A DNA stretch of 64,000 bases from NCBI RefSeq assembly GCF_947507565.1, contig NC_089182.1, forward strand, positions 3,348,001-3,412,000, given 5' to 3'. Source of the stretch: Oscarella lobularis. Its lineage: Eukaryota > Porifera > Homoscleromorpha > Homosclerophorida > Oscarellidae. Positions within the stretch are counted from its first letter, which is position 1, and each line of letters begins with the position of its first letter. A program made the position numbers and the translations under genes. The notes beneath the pieces are model-generated. The model saw only the letters and a list, made by a program, of their open reading frames with translations, was not told where the DNA came from and made no database searches. Positions 22,801-36,300 of the stretch are shown here, piece by piece.

Positions 22801-25800
22801 TCGGGTACAAGTTCAGTCGGCAATTCGACCAGCTTGACGATTTCTTCTTGTCCTGTCAACGGCAATGCGGATGTAAAGAAGTACAAGGTACTCTACAGAG
22901 TGTCTGGTTCCCCCGATGTTTGGTCTGCAGTAGTATTAGAGGCGGCTTTACCAACAATTACTGTTACATATCTCGTACCATTCACCACATACGAGATTAG
23001 AATAACTGCGGGGAACGAATACGGATATGGACCAAACAGCAGCACAATTGAAGTTCAGACAGCTGAAGGAGGCACGTGGCGTTGATACTCTTCAATTAAA
23101 TCTGTTTTCAAGTGTGTTTTCTTCTGTTTTGTAGAACCCGGGCCTCCGCAAAACGTGAACGCTGTTTCATTGAGTTTGAACAGCGTTTCTGTCTCCTGGT
23201 CACAGCCTACCACTCCACATGGAAATATTGCCAAATATAAGATCTACTATCGCATTCCATCCAAACGAGAGACGGAGGATAACGAAGTCGTTGCTGTGTT
23301 GGGATCGGAAACGACTGTAAACCTGACAGACCTCTCAGCTTTCACTCTCTACATGATAAAAGTCGCGGCTGTAAACGTCAGACGAAGCGATAACAAATCT
23401 CTAGAGGGACTGGCAAGCGAAGAAGTCTCAGTACGGACGGGGGCAGAAGGTAAAGTATCGAACCACGATTGATTGTGCAATCTCGCAATATATATAGGGG
23501 CAGGTGCTAGCAAGAGTGGCGATGGCAACACTCCTATTATTATAGTTGCTGTTGTACTCGCCGTCATTCTGCTTGTCATCGCCGTAATTGCTATTGCTTT
23601 TTTCAGGTGGAGCATTGTTCTTAATTAACTACGTGCAGTTGTTTTAATATGCATTTAGGCGACGTCGTAAGCGCGAGTTTGAAATTTCGACTGTTAAGAT
23701 GTCATCAGTGAAAGATTTCGATGATGAAGTAGATGAAGATTTGGCAGCTTCCGGTAAGTGAGCCTCTCCTGGTAATTAGCTAGATTTATCCTCTACGTTT
23801 GACAGCTTCCCTGATGGTGGAGGTGTACGAAGGCAGTACAGTTCTTTTGCCCTGTGGAAGCGCTGGAAATTTCGACGTTATCTGGTGTCAAGGAGAAAAA
23901 TCTCTTCCTGGAAAAGACACGCGTTTTCTGCAACTTTCCGATGGACAGCTTCAGATCACGGCTGTTCGTGGCAGTGATTCGGGTACTTACCAATGGACTG
24001 CGTCCAGCAAATCTGGAGTTGATGAACAGAGCGTGGAGCTTATTGTAAAACCAGTTGAAGTCAAGGAAGGCCAATTGGGCGGATTTTCTGGATTGGGTAA
24101 TAACGACACAAAGGAGCTTCTGTTTTCTTCTCAGATTTAATTAACTGACGTTCTAGCGGTTGGCAAAGGGACTCGCAAAAAGTCACAATCGCACGCGGTG
24201 CGCTTGGATGACTTTCTTGATCATGTTAGTGCTCTGAATGAGTCAAAAGGAGCCGGATTTACTGAGGAATTCAAGGTCAGAATAGCGTACGTATGGCCGT
24301 GTTATTTAGGCGTCTACTGTTTGTAGGAGTTGGAAAAAGCGAAGGCGGGAATGGAACTGACTACCCACGCCGCTACGTCAAATTTGTTAAAAAATCGCTA
24401 CAGAAATATTCTGACTTGTAAAGTCGTCTTCTCGCAAGATTCTCCTTTTTTTATTGACTTCTTAGATGATCATGCTCGGGTTGTTTTGAAGCCTCTGCCT
24501 GAAACGGAGCCACTCGAATGCGATTATATTGCAGCTGCCTATGTTGACGTGAGAGTCGCTTTAATTTTTCAATTAAACGAGACCTACATACATGCGATAG
24601 GGTCATCACACTCCAAAGAAATACATTGCTTCGCAAGGTAAACGTTTAGGCTCTTGATTTTTACGTTAGGGATTCTATATATGTATGTATAGGGCCCACC
24701 AAGGCTACCGCAGGAGATATGTGGCGAATGATTTGGAGTGAAAATGTCAGGACTATTGTTATGCTTACACATTTAACAGAAGGAAATAAGGTGATAGCTA
24801 AGTGTAGTATTGTAAACAATCTCACAGTTGAATGCAGGTCAAATGTTATCAGTACTGGCCTTCTACCGAAGGGGAGACACAACACTTCGAGGGATTTAAA
24901 ATAACTTTGGACAGTGTTGACAATTTTGCGGAATACGATATCAAATCAATCACGATTTGCTTGGTTAGGTTATTAGTGTTAATACAGCTTGATTAATTAA
25001 TTCTTTGAATAGGGAAACGAAGGGCGAGATGTAAAACAGTATCATTTTACTTCTTGGCGCGATCACGGTGTTCCGAAATTCGCAACGGGGCTGCTCAGTT
25101 TCATAAAGAGAGTCAACAGAGAGCTCCCTAAGAATTCTGGACCAATGGTCGTTCATTGCAGGTTGGCTTAACTAACTTAATTCGACTTTGGTGGTTGTAT
25201 CTTTATTTCTTATCAGTGCTGGAGTCGGGCGTACAGGCACATTCATTGTGATTGATCAGATGCTTGAAAAAATCAACGAAGGGCTTCCAATTGACGTCTT
25301 CAACGCCGTCAAGTCTCTCAGAACTCGACGCCAAGAAATGGTTCAAGGCAAGGTAAGACCGCCACCAATGTTTTAAGCAAATTATGATTCCGGCTGCAGG
25401 CACAATACGCTTTCATATACGTTGCATTGCTCGAAGCCGTCTTATGCGGCAACACCCAAATTCCGGTGCAAAATCTCTGCCCTGCCTTTTCTAAGCTATC
25501 TGAGAAAGACAGCAAAGGTCGATGTGGATTTGAGCGTCAATATCTTGTAAGAAGAATTCCTTCCCTAAGCATGCATTGATGATATACGTATGTACTTGTT
25601 ATTCAGGTCTTGGGGACGGCTAGTGCTCTCGTTAATAAGGCCCTGTGCAAGTCCGGGCTTCATCCAAGTGTGCAGAAGAAAAATCGATATTTGGACATTG
25701 TTCCGCGTAATTTCCATATAAGTATTCCTCGGATATTTGATGTGTACTCTCTAGTCGATTCTGAACGAGTTGTTTTGCTCTTGGAGGAAGCCGTATCTGG

Positions 25801-26770
25801 TGACAGTGACACTACGTACGCGATCGCGGTAGCTGGATCGAACTACATCAATGCAAGCTACGTCAATGTAAGCAAAGGCTTTATTTTTGGTCCAGCAAAG
25901 AAATGCGAAAGTTTTCTTTATCTTCATTAGGGCTATCGTTATCGTGACGCTTTTATAGTGACTCAGGGACCGCTGGAAAATACCGTGAACGATTTTTGGC
26001 AAATGGTATGGGAACAGGATACATATACAATCGTCAACTTGACTCAGCTGATTGAAGACGACAAGGTCGGTCGAAAAAAGTCGATTAGAAGCATCAGTTC
26101 ATATTATCTGATATAGGAAATGTGCTATCAGTATTGGCCAAAGACGAAAGCTCGCTTTGGTTCATATGAAGTCGAAATTGATGGCCAAAATTCTTCTGAC
26201 TCTTATGTCGTGAGAAAACTGAACGTCAGCAAGGTTTGTTGCTAGAACATTCTCCTCTTCCTATCTTATCTGTGTGTGTATCTATACTACAGGGTTCTGA
26301 AATGAAGACGGTTTGTCAGTTTCACTTCACTGCCTGGCCAAATGACGAGTGCCCTACGTCAGCAATTCACCTACTTGAAATGATGGCACAAATTGAGAAG
26401 TGGCAACAAACGACCGGCAACAATGTCATCACTGTTCATTGCAAGTAAGTTTGCTACGCGAGTCAATGATGTCTATTTAGAAGACTTGCTGTTTTCATAG
26501 CAACGGTATTGGTCGTTCTGGTGTATTCTGCACTATCGTATCCGTGGTTGAGGAAATGAAGGTGGAGAATGTGATTGATGTATTCTATAAAGTGAAATCG
26601 TTGCGCATCAAAAGGCCTGGGATGGTGCAGAGCGTTGTGAGTGTACACTGACCATAATATGACGATTATGTAATTATTTAATTGATTAATATCAGGATCA
26701 GTATAAGTTCTGCTACAAGGCAATTCTTGACTATACCGAGGGCTTTGACATCTATTCGAATTTCAAGTGA
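19824..26770 (+). CDS. Receptor E: receptor tyrosine phosphatase with WRD loop
   Basis: Twenty-nine exons, 1790 residues, in frame, same domain order as D. Signal-peptide exon 19824-19908; FTP 20028-20480 and 21059-21484; TSP1 20869-21003 and 21929-22069; Ig 20534-20818, 21540-21872, 22122-22421, 22470-22724; FN3 22778-23071 (GC donor) and 23135-23449; membrane span 23504-23606, two codons shorter than in D; juxtamembrane 23659-23753; Ig-like 23806-24096; phosphatase exons 24157-26770. The D1 general-acid loop reads SWRDHGVP: the Pro of WPD is Arg (about 25055), while Asp and [10 protein letters not shown] (across 25161/25217) remain. D2 has WPN and HCNNGIGRSG. The second FN3 is shortened in its strand region. 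D1 may be slow or altered rather than dead. Confidence 0.92.
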
Positions 26771-27039
26771 CGGCGTTTCTAGTTAGAATTTTGACGTAAC
26801 TTTGGGTTCGTTGTTTCGTAGATAATTTTGAACTGCATCCGGGTTCTATGAGATTTCTCCGAAAATGCTCCGAGTCGCGCACAGTCGATTAGCGACTAAT
26901 CTCTCCGTCTGGGAAGTTTTAGCGAGTTCTACTTCAACTCGCACTTCTAGTTCGTCTCTCCGCCGGTCTTTGTCGTCTCTCGTCCTTTTTTTGCGGCGAT
27001 TGGGCTCCCCGGCTCATCGGGCGCTGTCTCTACTGGACT

Positions 27040-30000
27040 ATGACTTGGTCTCGTTTGTTTCTGCTCAAACTAGCAGTGATCACGATGGCTTTTGAACGTC
27101 TTCAAGTCTCTGGAGCCAGTGGAGGTAGGTATCGGACTGCTCACCTTACAGTTCGTCTCTGAAAGCGTTCGTCGCTTGAGAAAATGAGACCGGATGCGCG
27201 TTTCCCAAGACTATCGACCTCACTTGCATTTTGATCTATTTAGAGAAGAAAGTAAATCTGGATGCGAAGATGCTCGAATATGGAAACGTTCTTTCTGGTG
27301 GAAACATTTCCTATGCAGATGCAGTAGATGTTCAAACGGGACAGAAATTGACAGACTGTCCCAACTCTTCTTATTCCGGCCGTCGTCCAGTGTACTTGTC
27401 AATCAATTTGGGTCACCTCTTTTCTGTGAGCAAGATCAGAATGCTATCTCGCCTTCATTTCGGAAGTAGCTCTAAGATCTACGTGGGAAAGACTGCTATC
27501 AAAGAAGACGGAACTATAGACTCAAACAAAGATCACCAATGTGATATTCGTATCTATCCCACTGGGACTGATCCAATAAAGACTTTCACTAACTTCTCTT
27601 GTTCGCCTATTCGTTGGATTCAATACGTCACTATTCATCGTCTCAATTACGACAATCTGCAAGTATGCAAAGTGGAAGTGTATTATAATGAGAGAACAGG
27701 TAGAGAGTCTCTCATATATACAGCATTACGTTGAGAATATTTTTTTATTTAGCTGACGGTGTTGCTATAACAACGAAGAATCATAATATTAGAAGCATTG
27801 GTGAAATTGCGTCGTGCGGCTCACCAAATGGAGACTTTGGTCTGATATGGAAATTTCCCAATGGAACAAAGGTTTCAACAAAGACGTCGGCAGCAATTCG
27901 ACAAGTCAATCATTCATCATCACCCGGATACAAGAAACTGCGTTTAGAATCTCTGACTTTCATCCCTCCAAATGGTGACTACAAATGCGAGTACATAGCA
28001 AATAATGCTACAAAAACGAAAACGGTCAATATAGTGTGTAAGATGACAGAGAATTAAATGAATTGTTGGGGAATATGTGATTCGTTGTAGTTTGTCTATC
28101 AACTCCATGGTCAGCATGTTCGGTGTCATGCGGACGCGGAAAAAGGACAAAGATTACTGCTGAATTAAGGGGTAGCAATTGTTCCTCTATTCAGTCATCA
28201 AAAGACTGCTTGGATACAAATTGTAAGCTGTTTTCTATATTACTACAGTAATAGACGCGTGTCTAATTTACTCTAGGTGATAGAATTGATATGACGAATG
28301 CAGTTGCTACTCATGGTCCAGGGGCTACGTTTGTAGGAGGACAGACAACGTTTTCAGCGTCACTGGCGATAGATGGGGAAGTGATGGGCGATTTATGCGC
28401 TGCAACTTTGTTGTCAACTTCTCCGTGGCTAGAAGTTGATCTAGAGACGGCTTATTTCATTACAAGCGTTGAATCGTCATTTTGGTCGAACGGAGGAGAC
28501 GGTGCGATTGTGCGAGTAGGGAGTAATTCGGCTAATAATATCAATGTTAATCCGAAGTGCGGTCAACCAATTAGCAATTCAGCGACTGGAAAGTGGATTA
28601 GAACTGTTTGTTCTCCTCCACTTTGGGGACGATACATCAACGTACAGAAAATCTCATCAACAAAGAGTTATTTAAGTGTGTGTGAATTGAGGGCAAACTA
28701 CAGTAAGGAAATTAATTAAGCCTAATTATTTTAATCAGTTAATCAATTGTCTTTTAGAACTTGACGTTGGCATTCTGTACAACGATTCTTCTATTGCGTC
28801 TGGATCAATTTACTCGTACGCTGGGAAACCGCTTCCATTTCCTGTTCTGTGCGGCGTCAATCCAGATCCAACGAACTTTAATTCGTTGCTCAAAATTGAG
28901 TGGAAATTTGGTAAAAATGGTAATCGTACTTCTGCTTTGTCATCAAATCCTGATATTGGGCAATCTAAAACGAGTAATCTGACAAGTCTACATATAGAAA
29001 AGGCTCCGTTAGTGGATCAAAACTATTCCTGTCATTTTACGTGGATTAGTCAAGCACAGAAAAGTCTCATTTTCAATCTGAATATTAACGGTGAACAGCA
29101 AGCATAACAGATTGCCGCTCTATAGATTGTAAACGCGTGTTTCTAGTCGATTGTAGGTGGAGCGAGTGGTCAGTATGTTCTGGACAATGTGGCGTGGGAA
29201 CAAGATCTCGAACAGCCGACGATTCGGTGAGAAGGCATCGCGGAAAATTGTGCAATGGATCTGCAATGGAAGACTGTGACACTGGAGTTCCGTGTAAGTA
29301 AAAGAGAAATGTCTAACAACGCATTGTCAAAACGCACCATTTTGAAGGTCCTCCAACTCCCGTTCACACTTCGGTAATTGCTCAAGAAGGTCGGCTAGCT
29401 AAACTGGAGTGCGACGCATCACAATATAGTCAACTGGCAACGCCTATTGAATTTGAGTGGTTCAAAAAGGGCGTGAAGTTGAGCAATCCTTTGAGTTCAT
29501 CTGTCAATTTAACATCTGTAAAATACCGAGGAACGCTGACATTTGCGTCTGTCAAAAAGACAGACGCGAGCTCTTCGTACACGTGCAAGGCTCGTGGGGA
29601 GCGCGGTGTCAGTAATTCATCGACGGCAATAACGCTTAATGTCACGTGTAAGTTTATCATGCTTCTTGCGTTGAGGTTTACTTGCATACATTTCTGTTAA
29701 AGATGCTCCTCATAATGTCAGAATGCCGTTGTTTAACTCTGTTACGGTAGCATTGACTATTCTGTTCGTTCTCACTCTCGTCGCCTTTAGTATCCTCCTT
29801 TTGGTCCACGTTCGTCAGCGCCAAACTCTAAAGAGATTCTTGTCTGACAGGAATGAGAAAAATGTCTATGAAATGCCAAGCAAAGTGGGAGGTAAACTTG
29901 AAGGCGACGTTGTGCCTCGTAAAATGACGCAGTCCAGCGCCTATGAAACAGTGTCTAAAAAGAACCAAAAAGTACATGTGATCGGTGAATTTGATATATA

Positions 30001-30094
30001 TATGTGTATGCTAATTTTTGTACGTATAGCCAAAGAGTCTGTTGACGAAACATATGCTGAAGTAGGTGCACCAATGAAAGACACAAGTCTTTAG
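27040..30094 (+). CDS. Receptor F: short ectodomain, ITIM-like tail
   Basis: Nine exons, 851 residues, in frame: signal peptide 27040-27124, FTP 27244-27699, Ig 27753-28037, TSP1 28091-28222, FTP 28277-28702, Ig 28758-29090, TSP1 29147-29293, Ig 29348-29647, last exon 29703-30094. The last exon opens with the first residues of the Ig4 exon (YAPHNVR) and runs straight into the C-type membrane span and tail, so Ig4 and both FN3 domains are absent. The tail has NVYEMP, SAYETV and TYAEV as in C. As in C, the TYAEV end is reached only if a 58-base GTACAT...TATAG stretch (from about 29971) stays in the mRNA. The membrane span lies close to Ig3, so this receptor reaches less far from the cell than C. 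Confidence 0.9.
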
Positions 30095-30358
30095 ACAATT
30101 TAGCAGTAAACTTTGTCTTCGTTTTCAATTTTTTCGTCGAGTTATCTTACTCGTAGGTAGACACACGTGCGTGTAGCGTGTCGTCTCATCAGCATCCGGG
30201 CACCGTGAGACTTTTCCCGACTAATCTCTCTGTCGGGGAAGTCTTGGCGAGTTCTTTCGTTGACTCGCTCTTCTTCTACTGCCGGTCTTTGTCGTCTCTC
30301 GTCCTGTTTTTGCGGCGATTGGGCTCCCCGGCTCATCGGGCGCTGTCTCTACTTCACT

Positions 30359-33300
30359 ATGACTTGGTCTCGTTTGTTTCTGCTCAAACTAGCAGTGATC
30401 ACGATGGTTTTTGAACGTCTTCAAGTCTCTGGAGCCAGTGGAGGTAGGTATCGGACTGCTCACCTTACAGTTCGTCTCTGAAAGCGTTCGTCGCTTGAGA
30501 AAATGAGACCGGATGCGCGTTTCCCAAGACTATCGACCTCACTTGCATTTTGATCTATTTAGAGAAGAAAGTAAATCTGGATGCGAAGATGCTCGAATAT
30601 GGAAGCAGTCGTTCTGATGAAAATTCTGGAAACATTTCCTATGCAGATGCAGTAGATGTTCAAACGGGACAGAAATTGACAGACTGTCCCAACTCTTCTT
30701 ATTCCGGCCGTCGTCCAGTGTACTTGTCAATCAATTTGGGTCACCTCTTTTCTGTGAGCAAGATCAGAATGCTATCTCGCCTTCAGTTCGGAAGTGGCTC
30801 TAAGATGTACGTGGGAAAGACTGCTATCAAAGAAGACGGAACTATAGACCCAAGCAAAGATCACAAATGTGATGCTCGTAACTATCCCACTGGGACTGAT
30901 CCAATAAAGACTTTCACTAACTTCTCTTGTTTGCCTATTCGTTGGATTCAATATGTCACCATTCTTCGTCCCAATTACGACAATCTGCAAGTATGCAAAG
31001 TGGAAGTGTATTATAATGAGAGAACAGGTAGAGAGTCTCTCATATATGCAGCATTACTTTGAGAATATTTTTTTATTTAGCTGACGGTGTTGCTATAACA
31101 ACGAAGAATCATAATATTAGAAGCATTGGTGAAATTGCGTCATGCGGCTCACCAAATGGAAGCTTTGGTCCGATATGGAAATTTCCCAATGGAACAAAGG
31201 TTTCAACAAAGACGTCGGCATCAATTCGACAAGTGAATGATTCATCATCACCCGGATACAAGAAACTGCGTTTAGATTCTCTGACTTTCATCCCTCCAAA
31301 TGGTGACTACAAATGCGAGTACATCGCAAATAATGCTACAAAAACGAAAACGGTCGATATAGTGTGTAAGATGACAGAGAATTAAATGAATTGTTGGGGA
31401 ATATGTGATTCGTTGTAGTTTGTCTATCAACTCCATGGTCAGCATGTTCGGTGCCATGCGGACTCGGAAAAAGGACAAAGATTACTGCTCAATTAATGGG
31501 TAGCAATTGTTCCTCTATTCAGTCGTCAAAAGTTTGCTTGGATACAAATTGTAAGCTGTTTTCTAATATTACTACAGTAGTAGACGCGTGTCTAATTTAC
31601 TCTAGGTGATAGAATTGATATGACGAATGCAGTTGCTACTCATGGTCCAGGGGCTACGTTGGTAGGAGGACAGACAACGTTTTCAGCGTCACTGGCTATA
31701 GATGGGGAAGCGATGGGCGATTTATGCGCTGCAACTTTGTTGTCAACTTCTCCGTGGCTAGAAGTTGATCTAGACACGGCTTATTTGATTACAAGAGTTG
31801 AAGCATCATTTAGGCTGGACCGCGGAAACAGCGCGGTTGTGCGAGTAGGGAGTAATTCGGCTAATAATATCAATGTTAATCCGAAGTGCGGTCAACCAAT
31901 TAGCAATTCAGCGACTGGAAAGTGGATTAGAACTGTTTGTTCTCCTCCACTTTGGGGACGATACATCAACGTACAGAAAATCTCATCAACAAAGAGTTAT
32001 TTAAGTGTGTGTGAATTGAGGGCAAGCTACAGTAAGAAAATTAATTAAGCCTAATTATTTTAATGAGTTAATCAATAGTCTTTTAGAACTTGACGTTGGC
32101 ATTCTGTACAACGATTCTTCTATTGCGTCTGGATCAATTTACTCGTACGCTGGGAAACCGCTTCCATTTCCTGTTCTGTGTGGCGTCAATCCAGATCCAA
32201 CGAACTTTAATTCGTTGCTCAAAATTCACTGGAAATTTGGTAAAAATGGTAATCGTACTTCTGCTTTGTCATCAAATCCTGATATTGGGCAATCTAAAAC
32301 GAGTAATCTGACAAGTCTACATATAGAAAAGGCTCCGTTAGTGGATCAAAACTTTTCCTGTCATTTTACGTGGATTAGTCAAGCACAGAAAAGTCTCGTG
32401 TTCAATCTGAATATTAACGGTGAACAGCGAGCATAACAGAATGACACTATATAGATTATAAACGTGTGTTTCTAGTCGATTGTAGGTGGAGCGAGTGGTC
32501 AGTATGTTCTGGACAATGTGGCGTGGGAAGAAGATCTCGAACAGCCGACGATTCGGTGAGAAAGCATCGCGGAAAATTGTGCAATGGATCTACAATGCAA
32601 GACTGTGACACTGGAGTTCCGTGTAAGTAAAAGAGAAATGTCTAACAACGCATTGTCAAAACGCATCATTTTGAAGGTCCTCCAACTCCCGTTCACACTT
32701 CGGTAATTGCTCAAGAAGGTCAGCTAGCTAAACTGGAGTGCGACGCATCACAATATAGTCAACTGGCAACGCCTATTGAATTTGAGTGGTTCAAAAATGG
32801 AACGAAGTTAAACAATCCTTTGAGTTCATCTGTCAATGTAACATCTGTTAAATACCGAGGAACGCTGACATTTGCGTCTGTCAAAAAGACAGACGCGAGC
32901 TCTTCGTACACGTGCAAGGCTCGCGGGGAGCGCGGTGTCAGTAATTCATCGACGGCAATAACGCTTAATGTCACGTGTAAGTTTATCATGCTTCTTGCGT
33001 TGAAGTTTAGTTGCATACATTTCTGTTAAAGATGCTCCTCATAATTTCAAAGTGATTGCAATAGCTGCTGTGACAGGTGTCCTAATAATACTCGTCATAG
33101 TGGGAATCGTTCTTGCTTTTTTCATAGTCAGGTGAGCGACGCGTTGACACTGCCAGAAACTGCCTGCAATTCTTCTAATAGGCGTCGCGAGACAGACTTT
33201 GAAGCGTCGACTATTAAAATGTCATCAGTGAATCACTTCGAAGACGAAGACTCTTTAGCGTCAAGTAATTTATCACCTGATTAATTAATTAAATAATTAA

Positions 33301-36300
33301 TTAATTAAACGATTGTGTTTGGCAGCTTCCATATTGGTGGAAGTGTACGAAGGGAGCACAGCTCTTTTGTCAAGTGACGCCGCCGCTGGAAATTGTGAGA
33401 TTAAATGGTTTCGAGGAGAGGAATTCCTTCCAGGAAAAGACACGCGTTTTCAGCAACTTTCCAATGGAGATATTCAGATCACAGCGGCTCGTAGTAGTGA
33501 TTCGGGTACATATCGCTGTACAGTGTCCAGCCAGAATATTGACGAAACTGTGGAGCTTATTGTGAAGCCAGTTGAAGTCAAGGAGGGCCATTTGGGAGGA
33601 TTCAGTAATATCAAGATAAATTTCTTTCTCATTTCTTAGTTGAATTTTCTAGCAATTGCCAAATCGACTCGCAAAAAGTCACAATCGCACGCGGTGCACT
33701 TGGATGACTTTCTTGATCATGTTACTGCTATGAATGAGTCAAAAGGAGCCGGATTTACTAAGGAATTCAAGGTCAGAATAGCGTACGTATGGCCGTCTTA
33801 TTTAGGCGTCTACTGTTTGTAGGAGTTGGAAAAAGCAAAGGCGGGAATGGAACTGACTACCCACGCCGCTACGTCAAATTTGTTAAAAAATCGCTACAGA
33901 AATATTCTGACTTGTAAAGTCGTCTTCTCGCAAGATTCTCCTTTTTTTATTGACTTCTTTAGATGATCATGCTCGGGTTGTTTTGAAGCCTCTGCCTGAA
34001 ACGGAGCCACTCGAATGCGATTATATTGCAGCTGCCTATGTTGACGTGAGAGTCGCTTTGATTTTTCAATTAAACGAGACCTACATACATACGATAGGGT
34101 CATCACACTCCAAAGAAATACATTGCTTCGCAAGGTAAACGTTTAGGCTCTTGATTTTTACGTTAGGTATTTTATATATGTATAGGGCCCACCAAGGGTA
34201 CCGCAGGAGATATGTGGCGAATGATTTGGAGTGAAAATATCAGGACTATCGTCATGCTTACACGTTTGAAGGAAGGAAATAAGGTGATAGCTTAGTATTG
34301 CTGTAATAGGGAACTAACAGGCAGTTGAATGCAGATCAAATGTTATCGGTATTGGCCTTCTACTGAAGAGGAAACAAAAAATTTCGGGGGATTTAAAATA
34401 ACTTTGGACAGTGTTGACGTTTTTGCGGAATACAATATCAAATCAATCACGATTTGCTTGGTTAGGTTATTAGTGTTAATGCAGCTTGATTAATTAATTC
34501 TTTGAATAGGGAAACGAAGGGCGAGATGTAAAACTGTATCATTTTACTTCTTGGCCCGATCACGGTGTTCCGAAATTCGCAACGGGGCTGCTCAGTTTTA
34601 TAAAGAGAGTCAACAGAGAACTCCCTAAGAATTCTGGACCAATGGTCGTTCATTGCAGGTATGCATTAACTTATTAATTCGAGATCTCTTTTATTTAACT
34701 AACTTAATTCGACTTTGGTGGTTGTATCTTTATTTTTTATCAGTGCTGGGGTCGGACGTACAGGCACATTCATCGTGATTGATAAGATGCTTGAAAAAAT
34801 CAGCGAAAGGCTTCCAATTGACGTCTTCAACGCCGTCAAGTCTCTCAGAACTCGACGCCAAGAAATGGTTCAAGGCAATGTAAGACACCCAATGTTTTTC
34901 GTGGCTATAAGCATAAGCCAAGGACGATTCCGGCTGCAGGCACAATACGCTTTCATATACGTCGCATTGCTTGAAGCCGTCTTATGCGGCAACACCCAAA
35001 TTCCGGTGCAAAGTCTCCGCTCTGCCTTTTCTAAGCTATCTAAGAAAGACAGCAAAGGTCGATGTGGATTTGAGTGTCAATATCTTGTAAGAAGAATTCC
35101 TTCCCTAAGCATGCATTTTAATGATATACGTATGTACTTGTTATTCAGGTCTTGGAGACGGCTAGTGCTCACGTTAGTAAGAAGGCCCTGTGCAAGTCCG
35201 GGCTTCGTGCAAGTGCGCAGAAGAAAAACCGATATTTGGACATTATTCCGCGTAATTTCCATATAAGGATTCCTCGGATATTTGATGTGTACTCTCTAGT
35301 CGATTCTGAACGAGTTGTTTTGCGCTTGGAGGAAGCCATATCTGGTGACAGTAACGCTACGTACGCGAACGTGGTAGTTGGATCGAACTACATAAATGCA
35401 AGCTATGTCAATGTAAGCAAAGGCTTTATTTTTGGTCCAGCAAAGAAATACTAACGTTTTCTTTATCTTCATTAGGGCTATCGTTATCGTGACGCTTTTA
35501 TAGTGACTCAGGGACCGCTGGAAAATACCGTGAACGATTTTTGGCAAATGGTATGGGAACAGGATACATATACGATCGTCAACTTGACTCAGCTGATTGA
35601 AGACGGCAAGGTCGGTCGAAAAAAGTCGATTAGAAGCATCAGTTCATATTACCTGATATAGAAAATGTGCTATCAGTATTGGCCAAAGAAGAAAGCTCGC
35701 TACGGTTCATATGAAGTTGAAATTGACGGCCAAAATTCTTCTGACTCTTACGTCGTGAGAAAACTGAACGTAAGCAAGGTTTGTTGCTAGAACATTTCTC
35801 CTCTTCCTATCTTATCTATATCTATACTACAGGGTTCTGAAATGAAAACGGTTTGTCAGTTTCACTTCACTGCCTGGCCAAATGACGAGTGCCCTACGTC
35901 AGCAACTCACCTACTTGAAATGATGGCACAAATTGAGAAGTGGCAACAAACGACCGGAAACGGTGTCATCACTGTTCATTGCAAGTAAGTTTTCCGCGCA
36001 GGTCAGTGACGTAAAAAGCCTGATGTTTCCATAGCAACGGTATTGGTCGTTCTGGTGTATTCTGTACTATCGTTTCTGTGATCGAGGAAATGAAGGTGGA
36101 GAATGTGATTGATGTATTCTGTAAAGTGAAATCTCTGCGCATCAAAAGGCCTGGGATGGTGCAGAGCGTTGTGAGTGTACACTGACTAGTTTTCGATGAT
36201 TATTTAATTATTTAATTATTATTATTAGGATCAGTATAAATTCTGCTACAAGGCAATTCTTGACTACACCGAGGGCTTTGACAACTATGCGAATTTCAAA

